A DNA stretch of 64,000 nucleotides from NCBI RefSeq assembly GCF_018320785.1, contig NC_054881.1, forward strand, positions 19,096,275-19,160,274. The letters are read 5' to 3'. Positions 25,081 through 36,459 of this stretch are shown here, one piece after another (positions within the stretch are counted from its first letter, which is position 1; each line of letters starts with the position of its first letter). A model generated the notes under the pieces. That model was given only the letters and a program-made list of their open reading frames with translations, did no database searches and was not told the origin of the DNA. The position numbers were made by a program, and so were the translations under genes. The stretch is from Cheilinus undulatus (lineage: Eukaryota; Chordata; Actinopteri; Labriformes; Labridae).

Positions 25081-28000
25081 TGTTTTTTTTTTTCAGTATA
25101 ATACTCCTGAAAACATGTTACATTCTTGATGGGCCAACTTCTTCACTTAAATTTTAAGATGCAACATTAGTTTAATTTCTGTCTTGTTAATTTTAAGAAC
25201 ACATATTCCAAACTGCTGAGTGGCGAAAAAATCAACAAAATCATCCTTTCCCTATGGCTACAGGCAGTTACAGACTACAGGTATACGGACATCAGTCATG
25301 TTCGTACGTGGAATCAAGGGGTCTGTCTGTGTCTGTCGTAGTTTCAAACATAGAGCACAAATAAGCCATAAGTCTTGTTTTAACATTTTGGTTTCTCAAA
25401 GCTTCAAGAACTTTTTTTTTCTCAAATGTATACTTTTGATACACATACTGTGTATAGGATCTTTGCAGATGATGTCACACAGCAGTGGTGAACACCTGTT
25501 GAGGGGCAGGTAGCGACTTCTGCATAGAGAAACTCTACCAAAAGGCCATGTTTTGAGCTATTTACAACTATGTCAAGCACTTAAAGTGCAAAAATAAAAA
25601 CATTATTATTCTTAGGCTACTTCTGTGTCCTGAAAGTAGTTTAATATTCAGGCAAAAAAAGAAAAAAAGAAAACTCAGAGAAATGGCAGCGGGCAGGAAT
25701 GAAAGAGTTCAGTACAGATTTGCCATAGTTTGGCACATCTCTTAAGAGATACAGATTATTCAGCTCAGCTCAGTGGAGTTGGTTGGTTGGCTCCCAAATA
25801 GCTCTCCACTTTTTACCACTTCGGCTTTTTAAATGTGGATTAAATGGGCGTATCCATCTGTTTTGCAAGGTTAAAGGAAACTGGCACTCAAACAGAAGCT
25901 AGGTACAGATGCTCACATTGAAGAGCCATTTCTTTGCACAGCCTTAATTCATGAAGGGCACATAATTACTCGGTCGCTTGCCACAACCTTTATTTGGTTG
26001 ACAATACATCACTCAGCTGTGATCAACTGTGTTCATCTTCAGTGTGCACATTCTCATGAATCAACATACAGAATTTATGTAACATGTTCTTTAGACCTGT
26101 AAACATAGAGCTGAGCTTAATGCAATAATAAAGCGAATTAAACTGATATTATTTAATTAATTAATTCATATTGTAAGGTAATCAAACTGCTTCTCAGGAT
26201 AATTGCCAAATGTTAATTACTTTAATGAATTTTCATAAAGGACTATTCTAAAACAATGATCAGATGAGAACATGCTAATTTTCTAACAATTCATTGGACA
26301 ATGTGTTGAGTATGCACTTTAGTAAATTAAAATAGAAGCATTTTTCCCTTCAGCTTTCACCTCATGAAGGTGAGCTCCTCCTCTGAATGAACGTTTCGAG
26401 GACTCTCATCTTACTTAAGGAGCTTTAGATAATCACGCCATTTATCACGCCACTCTCTTCTCTGAGACAGAGCTGAATTTACTTGATTATAAGGATCCTT
26501 TATTTTCAAAATTGGTCGCCTCACACATGTAATGCATGTTTTCTGTGAAGCTCCTTTGCTTTACCTAAGGGGAATTATGTTTCTGATTGATCCAGATGGC
26601 TCCTCCGTCAGAAACACCAGGAAAGAAATGAATAGATGAAATTAGAGCGATAATTTAGACAGACGACAGCTGCGGGTCATTTTACACAAAAATCAGGCCT
26701 AAACCAATTTTTCCTCAAAGTGTAATTATGCATTGCTACTTTTTGTGGTGTTTTCTAGTCGTTTGCTCCCATCATCCCACACAAACACGACAACCTCCAG
26801 GGACTTGATGGCGAACAGAAGCACAGCTATTGATTATATTAGTCAATAAAGGCTAGTTTCCTCCCCGACTATTATACTAATGCACTTAGGGCCAATGTCC
26901 CGGCTAGCCTTGCAGGCCAGGTTATAAAGTGCACCAGAGCTCCTAAATTATTCACAAGGCCCCTTCACCAGCTCCGGGCCTCCATTAGAAGACAGAGGGG
27001 GGAGAAAGGGGGGTGACGATGATGTCAACGGCCCCATGGAGCCAGACGAGGGCACCTGGGACCTAATGATGGAGTCAGCTGTGGAGAAGCACAGATCTGC
27101 CAGTTGAGTCTGTCTGAGGAGACACGAGCTCTGCCTCCGCAGGTCGTTGCAGCAGCGGCAGGAACTGCTGGTCAAGAGGGAACGCTGTAAATGCTGCAAG
27201 TGTTTGAGCACGGTGTGTTTCTATGAATACAGGCTTATATAACCACAGTTCACAATGACAGACGGCGGCTGAAGGGAGAACTGAAGTTCCTGAAAAATAG
27301 AGACATAAAGTATAACAAAAAGGAATGGGTACAATTCAGTCTGTAGAACTTTATATTTAAAACATAAAAAAAAAAAACCATTTTTGAGAAAATAAAAAAC
27401 CTGAGCATCATCTTAGCCTCTGTACTACTTCAGCACGGCCACTCTCACAGACGTTCACTTGAGACACCATATATCTCAGAAACTTCGTTAGCTTTTGCTA
27501 AAGCTAACATAGCTACGCTACGTACGTAATTAACATTACTAAATCAGCCAACATAGCTAAGTAAGCTTTAGCAACGTGAGCTTTAGCAAATATTGCTAAA
27601 GGTAATGAAGCTAAGTAGATGTCATATCTATGTAGCTCATATACAGTAGCTGTAGAGCAGGACGTATCTGTTTGGTAAGTGTAATTATTGTGTTGCTAAA
27701 TGGCTAAATGGCTAAAAGGCCTTGTGGGGGCAGTCTGTTCCGCTTTGCCGGCAGCACGGATGAACCACGAACCAGTCAGGAGATCCTATTGCGATGACCT
27801 CATCAGTTTGCTCCATCGAAATCTCGTCTCAGAGATATTTTCAACGAACCGTTTTCATCAGTTTACACGCTAATTCCAAGATTACTGCCGCATACATTTA
27901 TCTTGCGGTTTGAAAATTTGCATACATGGAGTATGGACACCCAACATTGTGACTTTATAATCATGTTTTAAAAACCGGAAAAGTATAATGCCCCCTCTTT

Positions 28001-29700
28001 AAGGTCAGGATCTAAAGTATAATGTAATGATTTGTTGCGAAAATCACAACCATTACCTTACCGCTCAGTTCCAGTAAAAAGTATTATTTGAATAGGATTC
28101 TTCCTGCTCTACTTGTTCAAGCCAAACAGCTTCATCTGATATAATTTTTTTCCACACAATAGACTATTTTGACTTTACAATCTTAAAAACTCAAACTCCT
28201 GTTTCCTGCCTTTTTTTTTAGCTAAAAACTGAGTTTTTCTGGTAAAATTATGTGTGGTTTCTTGTTAAGTTATGGCTTTACTATCTTTTTTTTCCTCAAA
28301 GAAATGAACAGCTCCACCTTAGTTTTCTTTTTAGAGTAGCCCTGATACATGGCTTGGTTCATATCAGGCTCCCATCATGAAGTTCATTTAAATGTTACTT
28401 TTTTATGGTCATTAATTTGTATCAATTTAAGGTCCAAATGGCAACCTTTTCAATGTTTAGTGGTTCAAAATTTTCAGATTTGGGTCACCATTTGTCATCC
28501 AGGAGGTGGTTGGGAAGTTTGACCTGCTAGGAACCTCTGAACTAAACGACCCTAAAGAAATGTCAAGTTCTGTTAAAGCTGCTGCTATAGCTGCAGCCGT
28601 GTCTTTCTCCTCACTAGCCGCCATTTACAGACTCTCAGTACAGCTAAACCATGCTTGCAGCTACTGCCTCTTTCTCCTAAGGTTGGTCTGGTCATTCTCT
28701 CACTGGGAGCAAGTTTCAGCTTGAAGCTTTGAGATGGATCAGTCTGATGACAGACATGAAATCTGGCCAATCCATCAGCTATGCAAGGTTATTTATCAAT
28801 GTTTAGTCATGATTCATATGAGTGGCAAGATCAGCATCTGAGTCCACACTGTTTTTTTTAACTCTAGAGGTAGATAAATGATGGACAGTATGAATTAAGT
28901 TTCTGCATTGCCTGCAGGGTCATGCTTGCAGATTGTTAACTGACTTCATAAACACTGATTGACTGATTAACTGAAAGGCCAAAGGTCAGATAACTATGCC
29001 ACATTCACTTCAACATCTCTTACAATCAGTTTTCTTAGTAAATACAAACCCGACACATCCGTCTCTAGATTGATCTCAGATGATGTGGAAGGAGAGATGC
29101 TGATTCCAGTGATTGCACCCAGTCCTCAAAACAACATTTCAATCAGTTTGATTCTGACTGAGTGACTATAGGGTAATCAAACTTTGCAATCAAGTGACCC
29201 ACAGTAAAAACGGTATGTACTTCTGTCACTCAGGCTAGTGATTGCCATCCCTCCTGACTGAGAAAGAGGAAGTATGTGAAGCCTGATTGAACTGAATGTT
29301 CATTGTCGTCTGAAAGAGTAATCAGCTGTTTTAGCAGGATAAAGACAGGCTGTTGTCCTGTTTGATGATTTGTACCAATAAGTGATGGCTTAATAACAGG
29401 TAGTATATGTAGCCCTTCAAATGCATCCTCAGTGTGCTCACACTAAGTTGAACTCTGGGAACTCTTGGTAGAGGCCGTGGTTATGAAACAAAAGAAAATC
29501 AGTTTAAGTTGGGCTGTAAAGTTGACATACAGGCAAAACACGGCTGCTTATCAAAATGTCAAAGTGCATGAAATAGGCCATGTGTGTTCTTAGCGTAGCG
29601 TGAGGTATTCTTGCTCCCCCGCCTGCCTGCTTCTGTCTCATTTCTGGGAAGTTTGACTCGTACAATACTGAGCAAAAACACTAAAACAGAATGAAATATC
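25081..29700. other. Gene-poor stretch; possible regulatory island 26380-27210
   Basis: No gene is recognised. 26380-27210 is denser in GC, has several TTAATTA- and TGATTGAT-type homeodomain-like words nearby and no repeat signature. It is a plausible conserved non-coding block. 27480-27680 is rich in GCTAA and TTAGC words. 25780-25870 and 28700-28800 carry variants of 'TATCCATCTGTTTTGCAAGG', also found in the MITE-like repeat at 35440. Confidence 0.35.
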
Positions 29701-29775
29701 AACAAAGTCAAGAGAAATGAAAGTAAACCCACTGCCAACAGTCATCTGTAACCCTTTACCTCTCTCTGTCTGTCA

Positions 29776-29967
29776 GCCCCTTTGTCAAAGGGCTTCACAA
29801 AGTTTGGAGAGGTCTTCAAAACAGGACACGTCTCTGAAGTCTGTGGGGTATTCAAGCAAGGATGGAGAAAAGAGGGAGCTCTGGGCCAGCGTCCCAAAAT
29901 CTCTGGGGCGCTTCTTCAGCCATCGTCATCAGAAGCTCATGAAAACAGTGTCAATAAAAAAACAGAG
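29776..29967 (+). CDS. Possible orphan internal exon
   Basis: A TGTCAG acceptor near 29775 opens a 64-codon frame (KGFTKFGEVFKTGHVSEVCG near its start; KKTE at the end) that closes at an ACAGAG/GTGAAT donor (29967/29968). It could be a real exon of an unrecognised gene. No partner exon was found within several kilobases and I do not recognise the product. A second frame is also open here, so a chance origin is quite possible. Confidence 0.22.
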
Positions 29968-30009
29968 GTGAATTTGGAACCTCATTCTGATTTTATAAAT
30001 CAGCCCTAA

Positions 30010-31780
30010 TAGGAAAATATGTCAGAAATGCTATGACACTGCCAAACAAGAAGACAAAGTCGTTACAAAACAACAAGTTAACCTGGGATAAAGCACTAAT
30101 TATTGACCTATATAGTACCTTATTTTAAAGTCATTATCTATAGTTGTTGATGACATCAACTCACCTATAGGACTTCAGATGGCAAGCAAGAGGGGCTTTC
30201 TGCATGTTGAAGAGCTGTCAAAGGAAGAGGAAAATAAGTACAGAGGCAGACATCATTCACACAAAAGAGCTGACTTTAACCGGCTCATTCACAGGCATCA
30301 CTTCTTTACTGTCAGCTCGAGGTCTGCAGATATACATCATGTCTTCATCACTGGAGTCTAAATCACTCATTTTTTAACTTTTGTTTTTACTTTGTTGTTG
30401 TCGTCTCTGATGAAGCACACAGCTGTTCAGATAGCTTGAGGCAGAAGAGCAAGTAGCCAGTGGGTAAAGTACGCATTGCAAACTAACTTTCAACATAGAT
30501 TGCAAACACAGGGGCTTTCTGGGTAAAAAATTAAACGCTTTATAAATTTTTCAATATAGTGTACAATTAAGCCAACGTTATTTTGGTCCTTTTTTTACAG
30601 CAAACTTGCTAAATTAGAGACATAGAGAAACTGTAGCCATCTGTAGTGCTATGAAGACTAGTTTGGTTAAAGGGGCATTGCTCACTGAAATCACTGTAGG
30701 CTGATGGCACTACTATAGAGTTCAACAGTGTGGCTCAAGAAGTGAAAATCCCATCCATTTTCTCAATAGCAGATTTGATTTTAGCCATAACATTTGAAAT
30801 ATTGAAGTCAGACTAAACATAAGCTACCTGAGAGTAAAACAATGAAAACATCTATGATGTGCTTTTATTTTGAAGGATGTGTTTTCAGTGCTTTGCTATA
30901 TCATATCTTTTGTCCTAATTTTCCATTTGACCAGTTGAAAAACACTGGTCTTGAATTAACTAAGTACCTGGATTTAACCCAGATTTGACTTATCACAAAC
31001 CAAGTGATCCTCAAGTGTGAGATGTGAATATTTTACTGCTTCATATAGTCCTGGACCCCCCCCCCCAACCTTGAATAATAAATATCAAACATGTTTGATT
31101 CTAGGTCAGACTGCCTTCGACAGAATACTCACATTGCTGCAACACAGCTGAGGATTTCAATCACCCTTTATATTTTTGTTCTTCTAAATTTGTGTTTGAT
31201 CTTGCAAGATTTCTTTGAGATCTTGTGTCTGTGGACTGTTGTACTAATGGCAGATCTCACAGTCTGAATCATCTTCTGTGTGTTTTCAGAGGATTATAAA
31301 GTTAAAAATATGTTGAAACTGTCCTTAAGTTTGTGGTCTCTTATGTTTTTAAAATCAGTTAAGATTTGATAGTCGTCTAGTGTGATGGGAGCCTTACACA
31401 GATGATCATTCTCAGACATGCTGAACCATAGCTGCGGTTACTAAAACAGAGATTAGTTAGTTCTTGACATCGTGTCCTGTGTCGTTTGGCGCCAGATGTC
31501 ATGTCATTGGTTGGCTAAATGACTGATCATTGAGAGAGAGAAAACATGAGAAGGAACAAATTAGATTACAATATCAGGTTTCTTTTACAGTCATTGTCAC
31601 TGACATAAACGCAATAAATGTAGAGATAAAATTAGATGGTTATGACCTGGGACAGATGGTGGAGCAGATGTTCACATGGACGACATCTGACCGATGATAT
31701 GGTGCTTTGTCAACAGTTATTTATATTGATAACAGCATTTGAATCTATGTAAAGCTGTCAATTTTCAAAGAAGGGTCTGT
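30010..31780. other. Intergenic, nothing recognised
   Basis: AT-rich sequence with a poly-C run near 31059. No coding or repeat signature was recognised. Confidence 0.45.
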
Positions 31781-31839
31781 CTGTCCTCTTTTTAATCATT
31801 TTTTAAGCTTTGGAGGCCCTAAAAATTTAAATCCTTAAG

Positions 31840-32340
31840 AGCCCTTAATGACAAAGCATATATTAAGCTGAAAAATTATTATACAGTGATATTTTAAAAA
31901 GACTTTTGGGGTAAATCTTTTAAACCAACTCCCCCTCTACTTGTGAAAATTAAATAATTGTAACTTTCAAGAAATTGAACCATTTAAAAGGCAGGTTCTG
32001 TGTTTTGGATAGGAAAAAGAAAAAAATGACTTATTTTCAACATAATTCATCCAAAGTAGATTTTTTTTTCTTCCTGGTCATCAGAGCCTGGTATTTGCTA
32101 AAATTTTTCGGCAACATTGATTTTTTTGCATTATTATGTTTGGCACAGTGCCAAATGTAAAAAAGGAACACATAAGCCCCTAATGACCAAAATGGCTCAT
32201 TTCATACATTAGGCTATAAAATTATTACATATTTATATTTTTTAAAACTTTTTGGGGTTAATCTTTTAACTCAACTTCCTCTCTTCTTATCAAAATTAAA
32301 TAATCATATCTTTCATGAAAATGAACCCTCTAAAAACTGA
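31840..32340. repeat. Diverged direct duplication, about 346 bp apart
   Basis: 31840-31990 and 32180-32335 share, in order, 'CCTTAATGAC / CCTAATGACC', 'AAAATTATTA', 'TTTTGGGGTAAATCTTTTAA', 'CTCAACTTCC'-like and 'AAAATTAAATAAT' blocks. The GGGG anchors are at 31908 and 32254. Old local duplication; there is no coding sequence. Confidence 0.6.
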
Positions 32341-33590
32341 AAAAGATAAATTGTAGTATACACTGTAATTATTCTGCGGACTGTTTTATTCAGGTAGAGG
32401 TCATGAATGACATTATGATCCATCAGTCTACCCAAAGTTCCTTTTGTTTTTTTTATTTTCTCTTTTAAAAAATATTCTTTCAAAATCTGTACCCAGGATT
32501 TTGTTCTATTTGTGGCATTTTCCTGGTTACACTCTTGAGTCTAATTGTTTTTGTGTGATCTAATCTCTGTCTCTCCTTCTTCCTGTAGTCTCTGTGTTCT
32601 GACCGACTCCGTCCTCTGCCCCCCACACAGAGGGAGGGCGGGCATTTCCTCCTCAGGGGATCAATAAAGTGTGGCAGAGAAAAGCTCTGTGATCACCACA
32701 GTTTTCCTCTGTGACCTGTTTGTCGAAGGTTAACTACGACTGGGCCAAGATCATGGCTTCATTTAGCACCAGTTACCTCATCACACAAAATCTTTAAGCT
32801 ATATGGTGTCATTAATTCTTTAGGGGAAGGGTCCATTTTGGAAAGAAGAGGAAGTTTATGTCACTTTGAAAGACCTCATCAAGTTCTGTAGTTAAAATTT
32901 TGAATTAATTATAAGACAAACTTCATCACAGAGTTTTGGCATCACATCAGACCTTCACTCTATCTTCTTGGTTTAGTTTGAACCATCATGTTGCATGACA
33001 CTTCTGTATGGTTTAATCATAGGTAACATACATTATATGTGCAACCAGTGGAAATATCTGTTTTTGTTTACTGCATGTGGAGACTGCAACACTAGAATTC
33101 TCTCTTTGACCATTTGTTACGTCTGGCAGAGATAACAAGAGACAAAAACTCCCATAAATTCCACAGCTGCTCCAGATCCTACACAAAATAAAACTACAGT
33201 ACGTGACATTAGCTCAACATGAAATGCACATGTTAGCTGCATACGATGTGTACGTAAGCTAACTTAACTTGCCGTGCATGGCCAACGAACATCCATGACT
33301 TCCATAAAAGTAATTATACAAGAAATTGAAAGCATATAAACATGTCAACAGGTGGAAAACTATGAAAAGACATTGTAAGGACTAAAAATATGTACAAACT
33401 TGGACATCCACCTCTCCCACAGGGATTTATTCAAAAGGGGAGAGGGGAGGAGGCAAAAAGAGTAAATGACCAACAGAGAAGAAACCAGAGGAGGGAGGGG
33501 CTGCAAACAACAACACAGTGCATCATGGATTAAGGAGTTTCTCTCAGGCTGATACAAAACAGACAAATGCCAGGTAATTTTGTGTAATTA
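32341..33590. other. Intergenic, nothing recognised
   Basis: Mixed non-coding sequence. A short GC-richer piece at 32600-32700 has no open frame of note. Confidence 0.4.
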
Positions 33591-33593
33591 TAA

Positions 33594-33842
33594 CAAGGGG
33601 GCCACCAACACACCTATGACTACCAGACACCACAAACACACCATGCCCACTGTGACGCACAGAGGTGGCAGCATCATGCTGTGGGGCTGTTTCTCAGCAG
33701 CCGGCCTTGGAAGGCTTGTAAAAATAAAGGGTAAAATGAATGCAGGGAAATATAAGAAAGTCCTGGAGGACAATCTTATTCAGTCTGCAAGAGAACTTCA
33801 GCTTGGGAGAGGATTTATTTTCCTGCAAGATGGTTTAAAGAA
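33594..33842 (+). mobile_element. Tc1-like transposase fragment
   Basis: The frame 33580-33852 contains [20 protein letters not shown], a Tc1 transposase core, and ends at FLQD, the family's second catalytic aspartate. Both ends of the transposase and both terminal repeats are missing. It breaks off in an A-run at 33839. Confidence 0.85.
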
Positions 33843-33852
33843 AAAAAAATAG

Positions 33853-34980
33853 GTGTTGCTTTAATTAGAATTGAGACTTCAAAATTTTTATTTTGATTTT
33901 TATTGGGAATTTTACCATCCAAACTTTACATACAAAGCACACATTTTGTATGCCTTACGATTTTGTCCTTTCATTCAGACTGTGGGTTAAACATCTCAGT
34001 CCGTCATGCTTTTTTAAAAATACTAAATTCATTTTTATTTGTGCCTCTTTCTTGTTGAAGATTAACCAGTCAAAATTTAACAAATGTTAGGGCTAAACTT
34101 AACATTCAAGGCAGAATTAATGTGGGTTCTGTTTTAGAGAATTTCACAAGTTTGCTGTACTAAATATCTCCAGGGACTAAAGTAAATGAATGAAATACCG
34201 TTCAATTTCCTGAGACAATAAACAGATTTTGATCTGCTGCTGAGACTGAATAATCACTTTTCCAAAAAATGGATTCCAGATGTTCTTTTTTTTGGCGGCC
34301 CATTAAGAATGAAAGTCATTTTAATGCAAACTGTGGAAAACGAGCACATTTAAACTGTTGATCAAACAACAACGTAAAGAAATCATACACAGATGACTCC
34401 TTCTGGCCTGGCTTTTAAATATTTACCTTTCTTATCTTTCACTATGTCAGCTGTTTCAGTCACTCCAGATGATTTCACAATGTAATCAGCCTCTCCATCC
34501 AGAACAATAATGTGGAGACTTTTCTTGTTCCCTTCATTGCTAGAACTGAGTGTTTAAATTGTGCTATACACATCCACAGTAATGATCCTGTCAGGTTTGT
34601 ATCCACTGATGCTGCACCTATTCATACATCTGTTTTCTACTGCTGCCAGACAGGGTAAACAGATGATCAGTATTTAGTCTGTGTGATGTGTATTTAGTGC
34701 ATAAATACACATCACACTCCCACTCCTTTGTTCTGTACTATTTCTCTGTGTTCACACCTCAGAGCAGGCTGGCAGCATCACTTTTTAACAGTTTTTCTCC
34801 TTTATTATGTGAAAAAAAAACATTTAAAGAAACAGTGACATGACCGACTGATTTTACACAGCATGTGTTCAAACAATATTTTTCTTCTCCCACAATGTAC
34901 CTAACCTGACACACCAGACGGATTTGTTTAACACATCCATCTGGAAAACCTTCAATATTCTGCTGGGAAAGGGCAGACCC
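33853..34980. other. Intergenic with a short perfect hairpin
   Basis: Non-coding sequence. The only structure noted is a 16-bp perfect inverted repeat at 34681-34717 (listed separately). Confidence 0.4.
34681..34717. repeat. Perfect hairpin, 16-bp arms
   Basis: Arms 34681-34696 (GTGTGATGTGTATTTA) and 34702-34717 are exact reverse complements around a 5-nt loop. There is no U-run or gene next to it, so a terminator-like role is not suggested. Confidence 0.85.
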
Positions 34981-34984
34981 TTTG

Positions 34985-35460
34985 AAATACAACTCGGAGG
35001 GTTATTGGATGAACGTTCTGTCTGTCACATCTTTATGGGCCAATCAGAGCAACAAGACACGTGACGTTGTCGCAGCTACCGAGGAATAAACTCTTTATAG
35101 AACTGCGTAACGCGAACCATGGCGACTCTAGACATGTCAGTACCCAACTTTTGGTGTTTTTGAAAAGAAAACAACTCAATGCTGGTTTTTGTTCGTCTTT
35201 TGAAATGTTGTCAAGTTCTGATAAAACTGGCGCTTTAGCAGCATCTACACTAATGTCTTTCGCCATAACGACACCAGCCTCTTGTTGCTGCTTTCTTACG
35301 TCATGACTCCACCATGCCCGAAAGAACTGCCCCTCGACGCTGATTGGTCCTTTCACTTTCTAACCAGGCCCAGACAGTTCAGACGGGAGCTTTGCAAGAT
35401 GGATTTGACAGTGAGACATACGGAAACGGTTATCCATCTGCTTTGCAAGGTTACAGTGTA
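34985..35460. mobile_element. MITE-like dispersed repeat
   Basis: 'GGGCCAATCAGAGCAACAAG', 'CAATGCTGGTTTTTGTTCG', 'CATGACTCCACCATGCCCGA' and 'TATCCATCTGCTTTGCAAGG' read like a very common percomorph non-autonomous element. Related end sequence occurs at 25840 and 28770. Reading frames across it (35033-35767) are not genes. Superfamily unresolved. Confidence 0.5.
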
Positions 35461-36455
35461 CCACTATGGAGGACAAATATCTAAAACTTTTTTTCCCAAC
35501 ATCCCCCATGATGATATTTTACCTGCTTATTATCATTTATCTTATGCTGCGAAAATCATGAAAATAGTTTCAAAGAAGATGAAATGGATCTTGTGTATGC
35601 TGCGTCTTTGTGCGTCTATTTTGACCTTGTCCCTGCAGACTCTGTTGCTTCTGCCACAAGAGAGACAATCGACTTCATCCATCCTCCATTCAGTGTCTTG
35701 TTGCCATGGAAAATGTTCAGAGTTTCATCAAGGCAACACTTCGAATAAGTGGTTTTCAGAGCCCTAACACACTAATGCTGATTACGCACTAATTTGTCCC
35801 CGGTAACACTGAATAAATTACATGGAAATTAATGATGACCTTCTCACATCTGATGTAAAAGCTGTACTTTATAGTTAAGTCCTGATTCATTAATGCAGTG
35901 AGGTGTTTATATGCAAGCCTGTTTTTAATCCTGCCTTGTTTTACACTGGCACCAAAATGACATTCATGTAACATCTATGGAGTCACTGATTCAAATTTTC
36001 AACATGAATTGTCTTCCATAACTGCTTTAACTCTTATCCTCTCTTTTATTCACCCTCGTTATATCCCCATCAACCCAGTTCAACTGTCAAAATACTAAAT
36101 TATCGCCTCGCCTTAAGTGGAATTGTTTCTGCTAAAGGGGGACTGAGAAGTGTGTAGCATAAAGGCGACAGCCCAGCTGTGTGCTCCATCCTTTGATAAT
36201 GAAGTCCAAGACAGTTTCAATGAATAGCTAACCTTTCTCCTGCTGTTCCTCTGCTATTAATAGTGCTATTCATCCAGAAGAAAGACAGGCGAGGCAAGAG
36301 AGCCTTACAACTTCTCCCTGTAGACAATACAAAGTGCCTTATAATCACTTGATTAGCTGCCGCAGTGTCGAACACAATGTTTATTATGATGTTTGATACA
36401 AAAGCAAGCCTGAAAATCACAAATAATTGATGACCTTGATGAGGCTGTTGCTGTT
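35461..36455. other. Intergenic; possible conserved non-coding block 36040-36400
   Basis: 36040-36400 is of mixed composition, is repeat-free by eye and has TTTGATAATGA- and CACTTGATTAGC-type words. It could be an enhancer, but that is inference only. Confidence 0.3.
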
Positions 36456-36459
36456 GTAT

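Noticed and set aside
33580..33852. Intact transposase gene
   Set aside because: Only a central piece of the Tc1 transposase is present, without DNA-binding domain, final catalytic residue or terminal repeats.
35033..35767. Two overlapping frames of 107 and 161 codons on opposite strands
   Set aside because: Most of the stretch matches a MITE-like dispersed repeat; no domain or splice-supported gene structure.
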